A model generated the notes under the pieces. The model saw only the letters and a program-made list of their open reading frames with translations. It did no database searches and had not been told where the DNA came from. This document shows, in pieces, positions 1 through 6,862 of a DNA stretch of 38,773 nt. The number at the start of each line of letters is the position of its first letter. Position 1 is the first letter of the stretch. The position numbers were made by a program, and so were the translations under genes. The DNA is from an uncultured SAR86 cluster bacterium (GTDB lineage: Bacteria; Pseudomonadota; Gammaproteobacteria; Magnimaribacterales; Magnimaribacteraceae), in assembly GCA_902532675.1 (NCBI GenBank), contig CACAIY010000002.1:1-38773 (forward strand), written 5' to 3'.

Positions 1-582
1 CTTGAAGGTATGCAAGTTTTTGGTCATGATCATGCACCTCACGGTCATATGCATATTAAATTTGATAACGTAAGAGTACCTAAAGAAAACATATTGTTAG
101 GTGAAGGTAGAGGATTTGAAATTTCTCAAGTCAGATTAGGACCGGGAAGAATTCATCATTGTATGAGAACCATTGGAAAGGCTGAAATTGCGCTTGAACT
201 GATGGTTAAAAGAGCTGGTACCAGAGAAGCTTTTGGTAAACCTATCGCAAAGTTAGGAGGGAATTTAGAAATAATTTCCCGAGCGAGGATAGAGATAGAT
301 GCAATGCGTTTAGCAGTATTACAAGCAGCTAAAGCTATGGATGTTCTTGGAAATAAGGAAGCAAGAGTTTACGTAAGTGCCATTAAAGCAATGGTACCTG
401 AAAAAGCTTGTAAGATCATTGATCAAGCCATACAGATGCATGGTGCAGCTGGGATCTCCCAATGGACTCCTCTAGCTGGTCTTTACACTGATATAAGGCA
501 TTTAAGATTTGCTGACGGACCAGATGAAGTCCATCACATGGTTGTTGGAAGAGCAGAGCTGCAAAAATACGATCTTTGGTAA
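1..582 (+). CDS. acyl-CoA dehydrogenase, ACAD10/11 type (C-terminal part, 5' end outside window)
   Basis: The frame is open from base 1, so only the last 193 residues are visible. They hold the C-terminal helical domain of a flavin-dependent acyl-CoA dehydrogenase: the segment around VRVPKENILLGEGRGFEI and LGPGRIHHCMR is the family signature just before the last helical bundle, and IQMHGAAGISQ followed by FADGPDEVH is the FAD-contacting and acyl-end region. The GRIHHCMR and ADGPDEVH forms are typical of the ACAD10/11-like branch, which in bacteria acts on long or branched acyl-CoAs; the exact substrate cannot be read here. In ADGPDEVH an Asp stands where medium-chain enzymes have the catalytic Glu, as is usual in this branch. 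The next gene starts 36 bases downstream on the same strand and encodes an acyl-CoA carboxylase, so a shared acyl-CoA pathway is likely. Confidence 0.92.
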   Translation, partial: LEGMQVFGHDHAPHGHMHIKFDNVRVPKENILLGEGRGFEISQVRLGPGRIHHCMRTIGKAEIALELMVKRAGTREAFGKPIAKLGGNLEIISRARIEIDAMRLAVLQAAKAMDVLGNKEARVYVSAIKAMVPEKACKIIDQAIQMHGAAGISQWTPLAGLYTDIRHLRFADGPDEVHHMVVGRAELQKYDLW

Positions 583-618
583 GCTGAAAATAATTCCTTA
601 CCTGTTCGATATATTTTT

Positions 619-3600
619 ATGAAAAAAATATTGATTGCTAATAGAGGAGAGATTGCTATCAGAATAGCAAGAACTTGCAATGATTTAGGCATCAAGACCG
701 TTGGTATATTTTCTGAAGACGACATAAATTCTTTACATCTTTCGAAGATGGATGAATCTTTCATGATTGATGAGAAGGGGGCTAGTGCTTATCTGAACAT
801 CAAGAAGGTAATTGACGTTGCTAAGCGAGAGAAAGTAGATGGTATTCATCCTGGTTATGGTTTTTTAAGTGAAAAACCAGCTTTTGCAAAAGCAGCTAAA
901 CAAGCAAGAATAAAATTTATTGGACCTTCAGAAAAATGTTTAAATATTTTTGGTGATAAGTCTGAAGCAAAAAAATTAGCTCTCAAGTTAGATATTCCTG
1001 TAGTCAGGGGAACACAAGGAAAGACATCTTTAAAACAAGCATCAAGTTTCTTTAAAGATTTAAAAAAGAACCCTTCTATAGTTATAAAAGCTATAGCGGG
1101 TGGTGGCGGAAGAGGCATGAGGGTTGTTAATTCGGAGGTGGATTTAAAAGATGCAATGAGTAGAGCGTCCTCTGAAGCAAAATCTGCTTTTGATTCATCA
1201 GATCTTTACGTAGAAGAATATTTAAAAAATTATAGGCATATAGAGATCCAAGTATTGGGTGACGGTAAAGGGCAGGCAACACATATGCACGAAAGGGAAT
1301 GTTCGACTCAAAGAAGACATCAGAAAATTATAGAAATTGCTCCTGCACCTGGAATAAAAAAAGAACTAAAAGAGAGAATGTTTGATGCTTCGGTAGAGTT
1401 AATTAAAGCATCTAAATATGAAGGTTTAGCGACTGTAGAATTTTTGGTTAATTATGCCAAGGAAGATTTCAAATTTATTGAATGCAATGCCAGATTACAA
1501 GTAGAACATACTGTAACCGAGGCTGTATTAGGTTTAGATTTAGTAAAAGCTCAAATTCAAATTGCTTCAGGTAAAACTCTAAAACAACTTAAGTTAGAAC
1601 AAAAGAATATTCCTGAGCCAAAAGGATTTGCTATTCAATCACGTGTCAATATGGAAGTTATAGACTCTGAAGGTGAAATAAAACCTTCTGGAGGAAAATT
1701 TATAACTTTTGATTTACCTTCTGGTCCTGGAGTAAGATCAGATAGTTATGGCTATAGCGGTTATGAAACGAATCCTGCTTTTGATTCTCTTATAGCTAAA
1801 GTAATTACCCATTCTCCTGAAGATAACTTCAAGCAAGCTCTTAAAAGAAATTATAGGTCTTTATGCGAATTTAAAATTGAAGGAGTGCCAACAAATTTAG
1901 ATTTGTTAAAAAATATCCTTTCTGATACAAAATTTAAGAATAATGAATCGCACACAAATTTTCTAGATCAGAATATAAAGAATCTTTTATCTAGCAGTGA
2001 GCACACTAACTTATCTGATATAAACAGAAGTATAAAGAAGGATGTCCCAAAAAGAGGGAAAATAGAAGATCTTGACCCTTTAGCAGTTCTTGATCACGGA
2101 AAGACTGGTGGAGTCTTTGTTGATCAATCCGAAAATATACTTCAATTAGAAAATGAACAATTAGAAGATGGTTTATCAAGCATAAAAGCTCCCATGCAAG
2201 GAATGATTGTTAAGTTTGATGTTGAGAAAGGTGATGAAATCTGGAAGGGGAAACCTCTCCTTATCATGGAAGCCATGAAAATGGAGCATGAAGTTCTTTC
2301 TAGTATTAGCGGCATAGTCAAAGAAATTAAAGTCCAGCCACAAGATACAGTGTTTGAAGGTCATTCATTGATGACTATAGAGCTTGCTGAAGTTAAAGAA
2401 AAAGCTACCAAGAAAACTAAAGAATTAGATCTTGATAGGATTAGACCTGATCTTAAAGAAGCTTTGGAAAGAAAAAGAGCTAGCCATGATGTAAATAGAC
2501 CAGAGGCAGTTAAGAAAAGATATTCAACAGGTCATAGAACCGCTAGAGAAAATATAGAAGATTTATGCGATGAGGGATCTTTTGTTGAGTATGGATCTGT
2601 TGTCATGGCAGCACAAAGAAGAAGACGAACTGAAGAAGACTTAATTAAGAATACCACTGGAGATGGAATGGTCTGTGGTTTGGGCCAAGTCAATGGCAAT
2701 TTATTTGGAGAAAGTGATTCAAGGGTAATGGCCATGTCTTATGACTATATGGTTTTAGCTGGCACTCAGGGAAAAATGAATCATGCCAAAAAAGACAGAA
2801 TGTTTGAAATTGCTGAGCAAAATAGACTTCCCACTATTCTATTTGCTGAAGGTGGAGGAGGTCGACCAGGCGATACAGATACTTCTGGAGTAGCAGGGTT
2901 AGATTGTTTAGCCTTCACCTACTTTGCCCAATTATCAGGTTTAGTTCCTGTTATTGGAATAACCACAGGAAGATGTTTCGCAGGTAATGCAGTGTTATTA
3001 GGGTGTTGCGATGTCATCATCGCAACTGAAGATTCCAATATAGGAATAGGTGGACCAGCCATGATAGAAGGAGGAGGTTTAGGAGTCTTTACCCCTGATG
3101 AAGTGGGCCCTATGGATGTACAAGTTCCAAACGGAGTGGTAGATCTTTCTGTTAAAGACGAAAAGGAAGCGGTTGAGGTAGCTAAGAAATATTTATCTTA
3201 CTTTCAAGGTCCTGTAAAAGATTGGGAAGCGCCTGATCCGAGAAAGCTAAGATTTACAGTGCCGGAAAATAGACTTAGGTATTATGACATGAGAGAAGTC
3301 ATAGAAGGTATAGCCGATATAGGGTCTGTTCTGGAAATTAGAAAAGATTGGGCACCCGGGATCATAACTTCTTTTATTAGAGTTGAAGGAAGACCGATTG
3401 GCGTTGTAGCTAATAATCCAGGCCATTTATCAGGTGCAATTGATTCACCTGGAGCTGATAAAGGGTCTAGGTTTATTCAACTTTGCGATGCTTTTGATAT
3501 TCCTATTCTTTCTCTTATCGATTGCCCAGGGATAATGGTAGGTCCGGAAAGTGAAAAAACAGCCTTAGTAAGGCACGCTAGTAGAATGTTTGTGGTCGGA

Positions 3601-3996
3601 GCAAATATAGAAACTCCTCTAATGTCTGTTGTTATTAGAAAGGCTTACGGCTTAGGTGCTCAAGCTATGGCAGGCGGTAGTTTTAAGATTCCTCTGTTTA
3701 CAGTTACATGGCCAACAGGTGAATTTGGAGGTATGGGTTTAGAGGGAGCAGTTAAGCTTGGATATAGAAAGGAACTAGAAGCAATTAAAGACCCTAAGAA
3801 AAGAATTGAAGCTTATGAAAAAATGGTAGCAGACAGCTATCATAGGGGCAGGGCAGTTAACATGGCTTCTCACTTCGAGCTAGATGATGTTATAGATCCA
3901 GCAGAAACAAGAAATTGGATAATGGGAGCCCTTAAATCACTACCTCCTAAGAAAGACAGATCTTCTAAGAAAAGACCTAACGTGGATACTTGGTAA
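619..3996 (+). CDS. single-chain biotin-dependent acyl-CoA carboxylase (BC-BCCP-CT fusion, LCC-like)
   Basis: All parts of an acyl-CoA carboxylase lie in one 1,125-residue chain. Residues 1 to about 446 are a biotin carboxylase (KKILIANRGEIAIRIA start, glycine-rich GGGGRGMR ATP-grasp loop, HERECSTQRRHQK, FIECNARLQVEHTVTE). Residues about 520-593 are the biotin carrier domain with EAMKM; the biotinylated lysine is Lys554. Residues about 620-1125 are the carboxyltransferase (RYSTGHRTARENIEDL, FAEGGGGRPGDTD, ESEKTALVRHASR). Most bacteria split these between two or more subunits. The single-chain design and size (about 124 kDa) resemble the long-chain acyl-CoA carboxylase (LCC) described from Mycobacterium avium and Pseudomonas. 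Acetyl-, propionyl- or longer acyl-CoA remain possible substrates. No Shine-Dalgarno sequence is visible ahead of the ATG. The protein should be cytoplasmic and needs biotinylation by BirA. Confidence 0.93.
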   Translation: MKKILIANRGEIAIRIARTCNDLGIKTVGIFSEDDINSLHLSKMDESFMIDEKGASAYLNIKKVIDVAKREKVDGIHPGYGFLSEKPAFAKAAKQARIKFIGPSEKCLNIFGDKSEAKKLALKLDIPVVRGTQGKTSLKQASSFFKDLKKNPSIVIKAIAGGGGRGMRVVNSEVDLKDAMSRASSEAKSAFDSSDLYVEEYLKNYRHIEIQVLGDGKGQATHMHERECSTQRRHQKIIEIAPAPGIKKELKERMFDASVELIKASKYEGLATVEFLVNYAKEDFKFIECNARLQVEHTVTEAVLGLDLVKAQIQIASGKTLKQLKLEQKNIPEPKGFAIQSRVNMEVIDSEGEIKPSGGKFITFDLPSGPGVRSDSYGYSGYETNPAFDSLIAKVITHSPEDNFKQALKRNYRSLCEFKIEGVPTNLDLLKNILSDTKFKNNESHTNFLDQNIKNLLSSSEHTNLSDINRSIKKDVPKRGKIEDLDPLAVLDHGKTGGVFVDQSENILQLENEQLEDGLSSIKAPMQGMIVKFDVEKGDEIWKGKPLLIMEAMKMEHEVLSSISGIVKEIKVQPQDTVFEGHSLMTIELAEVKEKATKKTKELDLDRIRPDLKEALERKRASHDVNRPEAVKKRYSTGHRTARENIEDLCDEGSFVEYGSVVMAAQRRRRTEEDLIKNTTGDGMVCGLGQVNGNLFGESDSRVMAMSYDYMVLAGTQGKMNHAKKDRMFEIAEQNRLPTILFAEGGGGRPGDTDTSGVAGLDCLAFTYFAQLSGLVPVIGITTGRCFAGNAVLLGCCDVIIATEDSNIGIGGPAMIEGGGLGVFTPDEVGPMDVQVPNGVVDLSVKDEKEAVEVAKKYLSYFQGPVKDWEAPDPRKLRFTVPENRLRYYDMREVIEGIADIGSVLEIRKDWAPGIITSFIRVEGRPIGVVANNPGHLSGAIDSPGADKGSRFIQLCDAFDIPILSLIDCPGIMVGPESEKTALVRHASRMFVVGANIETPLMSVVIRKAYGLGAQAMAGGSFKIPLFTVTWPTGEFGGMGLEGAVKLGYRKELEAIKDPKKRIEAYEKMVADSYHRGRAVNMASHFELDDVIDPAETRNWIMGALKSLPPKKDRSSKKRPNVDTW

Positions 3997-4086
3997 ATAA
4001 CTAGAGAAATTATGTATAAGTTATTGTTTTTATTATTTTTTAATTGATATTACTCTATATTCTGATTAGTATTATTCTAACTAAAA

Positions 4087-4896
4087 GTGAAACAAAAACT
4101 ACTTATTTTCTTTTCAATAGGATTATTTATCTTTGTGATAGATATTGTCTTTAATGAAGATAGCCCTAATAAAATTACTATCTATGAATCTGAACTAGAT
4201 TCATTAATTAATACATGGATAACCCAGGTTGGAAGAGAACCTACCAATGAAGAAATCGACGGCATTATTAAACAGTTAATAGACGAAGAGATACTTTATC
4301 GAGAGGCCTTAAAATTAGGTTTAGATAAAAATGACATAATTATCAAAAGAAGATTGGCACAAAAGATAAGTTTCTTGAGACAAGAATCAATCTTAAAAAA
4401 TCCCTCAGAAGAAGAAATAAAAGAATACTATAGTAATCATACAGATGATTATTTAGTTGAAAGTACTTATACCTTTTCGCACATTTATTTTAGTAAAGAC
4501 AATCAAGCACAATCTAGGTCCATCAAAGCCTTAAAATCCATTCAACAAGGAGAAGAGCCTAGTTTGTTTGGAGAGCCTTTTCTTTTAGGAAAGAACTTTT
4601 CAATTAAAACATCAAAGGAACTAAAGAGATCATTCGGTGATCAATTTTCCGATTCAATTAAAGACTTAGATATTAAAAAGTGGGATGGTCCTATCTCATC
4701 AGAATATGGAGAACATCTGATTTTTTTGAATTCTTATACTGACTCTTTTTTGCCAGAACTAAGTCAAGTAAGAAGCATTGTTGTTAGTGACATCCTAGCT
4801 AGAGACCAAAGCCAATCTACTGCTAAGTATTTAGAAAAACTTAGAGAAGACTACGAGATAGAAATACTCTCAGATTTAAATGCTCAATCTTATTAA
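4087..4896 (+). CDS. membrane-anchored PpiC-type peptidyl-prolyl isomerase
   Basis: A 269-residue protein from a GTG start. Residues 4-21 form a hydrophobic N-terminal segment that acts as signal anchor. Residues about 30-105 resemble the helical SurA/PpiD N-domain (ITIYESELDSL, then IDEEILYREALKLGL). Residues about 115-225 fit a divergent parvulin domain: an FSHIYF strand near the start and a WDGPISSEYGEHLIFL strand near the end, the place where parvulins carry GPV.S.yG.H. The role would be folding or maturation of an exported protein in the periplasm. It overlaps the next gene by 17 bases, which implies translational coupling, so the HupE-like protein is the natural candidate client; that link is inference. 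A 90-base AT-rich spacer separates it from the carboxylase. Parvulin homology is weak in the middle, and catalytic competence is not certain. Confidence 0.8.
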   Translation: MKQKLLIFFSIGLFIFVIDIVFNEDSPNKITIYESELDSLINTWITQVGREPTNEEIDGIIKQLIDEEILYREALKLGLDKNDIIIKRRLAQKISFLRQESILKNPSEEEIKEYYSNHTDDYLVESTYTFSHIYFSKDNQAQSRSIKALKSIQQGEEPSLFGEPFLLGKNFSIKTSKELKRSFGDQFSDSIKDLDIKKWDGPISSEYGEHLIFLNSYTDSFLPELSQVRSIVVSDILARDQSQSTAKYLEKLREDYEIEILSDLNAQSY

Positions 4897-5833
4897 AGTC
4901 ACATCAATAAGCTTATCTTTTCTGTTCTTAGGAAATCTCTTTGGTCATGAAATGAATCCTGCAAGATTATTGCTAGAAGAACAAGACGATAGTTCTTACA
5001 AAGGAAACTGGATGTTCCCATCAAACGCAGTCGGTTTGCCTGCCGAAATTATTTTTTCTGATTGTGATGAAGAGAAAAGAAATTTACCTAAGATTGAAGG
5101 TAAATATTTGGTCTCTGAGCTATCAATGACATGCGGTGACTCAATAAAAGGAAAGGAAATAAGTCTTAAAGGGTTATCTAGAATAACCGATGCTTTGATT
5201 AGCGTGACATTTAAAGACGGAACTAAATTTGAAGGCTTAGCTACAGTTAATAACGCTACAATTATAGTTCCTGAACAAGTAAGCATTTATCCAATAGGAT
5301 ATTTTTGGCTAGGCGTAGAGCATTTATTGAGTGGAATTGATCATATGCTTTTCGTTTTTGGTCTTTTATTCATTGTTTCTGGTGCCGCAAACTTATTTAA
5401 AACCATAACAGCATTCACTATTGCTCATAGCATTACCTTGGGTTTGTCAGTACTAGAGTTTATCAATATGCCTCAAGCTTCAACAGAAGCCTTCATTGCA
5501 TTAACTTTAATTTATTTAGCTTTAGAAGTAAGTGAAAAACATAAATATGAATCAACTCCATGGTTAGTAGCATTTGGATTTGGTTTGCTACATGGACTGG
5601 GGTTTGCTGGAGCTTTGAATGATATAGGAGTTAACAATGACGCACTTTTATTTTCGTTACTTTTCTTTAATATTGGTATAGAAGTTGGTCAGTTACTAGT
5701 TTTACCTTTATTTGGAATAATAATCTGGCTTCTTACCAGAAGTTTATTTAATAATACCATCCATCAATATGCCTCTTATTTAATAGGAGGCTTAGGATCT
5801 TTTTGGTTGATTGAAAGAGTGTTAGCTTTGTAG
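4880..5833 (+). CDS. HupE/UreJ-family membrane protein
   Basis: The protein has 317 residues. It begins with a cleavable-looking signal (residues 1-22), then a soluble region to about residue 135, then six or more membrane helices. The first helix carries the HupE/UreJ signature GVEHLLSGIDHMLF, with His148, Asp154 and His155 as the likely metal ligands, and a later helix carries FGFGLLHGLGFAGAL. HupE and UreJ proteins are known or proposed nickel or cobalt permeases beside hydrogenase or urease genes, but neither enzyme is encoded in this window, so the metal and client are unknown. The long exported N-terminal domain is typical of the HupE/UreJ_2 subgroup found in marine bacteria. The start lies inside the end of the PpiC-type gene (17-base overlap). 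Confidence 0.85.
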   Translation: MLNLIKVTSISLSFLFLGNLFGHEMNPARLLLEEQDDSSYKGNWMFPSNAVGLPAEIIFSDCDEEKRNLPKIEGKYLVSELSMTCGDSIKGKEISLKGLSRITDALISVTFKDGTKFEGLATVNNATIIVPEQVSIYPIGYFWLGVEHLLSGIDHMLFVFGLLFIVSGAANLFKTITAFTIAHSITLGLSVLEFINMPQASTEAFIALTLIYLALEVSEKHKYESTPWLVAFGFGLLHGLGFAGALNDIGVNNDALLFSLLFFNIGIEVGQLLVLPLFGIIIWLLTRSLFNNTIHQYASYLIGGLGSFWLIERVLAL

Positions 5834-5839
5834 TTATCG

Positions 5840-5848
5840 TGCTATAAA
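5840..5848 (+). promoter_or_regulatory. possible extended -10 promoter for the epoxide-hydrolase-like gene
   Basis: TGC followed by TATAAA matches an extended -10 element. It lies 24 bases before the ATG at 5873 and just after the stop of the HupE-like gene. There is no good -35 hexamer at the usual distance. The downstream AAAAGG is a reasonable ribosome binding site. In an AT-rich genome this can arise by chance. Confidence 0.35.
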
Positions 5849-5872
5849 ATAACTTAATAAAAAGGAAAAAAT

Positions 5873-6862
5873 ATGTCAGAAGTAGAATTTAAGGTTGTAG
5901 AAAGTAACGGAATTAATATAAGACTAGCCATGATGGGTGAAGGCCCTTTAGTAATCTTTTGCCATGGTTGGCCCGAAAGTTGGTATAGCTATAGGCATCA
6001 ATTACCAGCAGTAGCTAAAGCTGGCTTCAAAGCTGTTGCTTACGATGTAAGGGGTTATGGTGAATCAGACAAGCCTCATGAAATCGAAGCATACACAATG
6101 AGAAATATGACTGATGATGTTGTGGGGATTATTGATGCGCTTTGTTATGAGACTGCTATAACTATTGGTCATGATTGGGGCGGGCCGATAGCACTCAATA
6201 CCGCAGCATTAAATGAAGACCGAATCACTGCTACAGGCACTCTTTCTGTTCCTTTTATGGGAAGAGGGCCTATGCCTACTTTGGATTTATGGAAGGAAAT
6301 ATATCAAGATCGTTTTTTCTATCAGCTTTATTTTCAAAAAGAAGGTATAGCAGAAGAAGAGTTTGAATCTGATCTAGCTAAGGCTTTATTTATGACTTAT
6401 ACAAATAGCGATGGCAGGGGTATGAAGTTTAATTTTGAGAAAGGTCAAAGTGGTCTAGTTCCAGAAAAAACTAAAGATTCGACTTTCCTAGAAGGAATGG
6501 AAATGTTTGAAGATTTTCCTAATTGGTTTACTAAAGAAGATTTGGACTATTTTGTTAATCAATTTGAAATGAGCGGACTGAGAGGACCTTTTAATAGGTA
6601 TAGAGCACAAAATATTGATTGGCACGAAATACCAGAGTTAGAAGGAAAAATACTAAAACAACCGGCCTTTTTTGTAACAGGAACTTTAGACCCTGTTAAT
6701 TTCTTTGTTCCAAGCGACCAAACTTTAATAGATAGGATTGGACCAAATTACAAAGACTTATTATTTGCTGAAGAGCTGGAAGGCATAGGTCACTGGACTC
6801 AACAAGAAGCACCTGAAGAAGTTAATAACTTTATTTTAAACTTCTTAGAGAAAGTATCTTAA
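5873..6862 (+). CDS. alpha/beta hydrolase, epoxide-hydrolase-like
   Basis: A 329-residue cytoplasmic alpha/beta hydrolase with the full soluble-epoxide-hydrolase layout. HGWPESWYSYRHQ (HGxP oxyanion motif) comes first, then the nucleophile Asp101 in GHDWGG, a cap domain at about residues 130-240, the acid Asp273 in GTLDP and the base His307 in GIGHWTQQEAP. An Asp nucleophile, rather than Ser, points to epoxide hydrolases or haloalkane dehalogenases. The HGxP motif and the RGPFNRYR segment, where epoxide hydrolases carry a lid tyrosine, favour epoxide hydrolase. The expected reaction is hydrolysis of an epoxide to a diol, with substrate unknown. AAAAGG lies upstream of the ATG. Its stop overlaps the stop of the convergent protease gene by four bases. 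Confidence 0.85.
   Translation: MSEVEFKVVESNGINIRLAMMGEGPLVIFCHGWPESWYSYRHQLPAVAKAGFKAVAYDVRGYGESDKPHEIEAYTMRNMTDDVVGIIDALCYETAITIGHDWGGPIALNTAALNEDRITATGTLSVPFMGRGPMPTLDLWKEIYQDRFFYQLYFQKEGIAEEEFESDLAKALFMTYTNSDGRGMKFNFEKGQSGLVPEKTKDSTFLEGMEMFEDFPNWFTKEDLDYFVNQFEMSGLRGPFNRYRAQNIDWHEIPELEGKILKQPAFFVTGTLDPVNFFVPSDQTLIDRIGPNYKDLLFAEELEGIGHWTQQEAPEEVNNFILNFLEKVS

Noticed and set aside
4015-4050. 11-codon ORF in the spacer before the PpiC-type gene
   Set aside because: Very short, hydrophobic only because of T-rich DNA, and no ribosome binding site.
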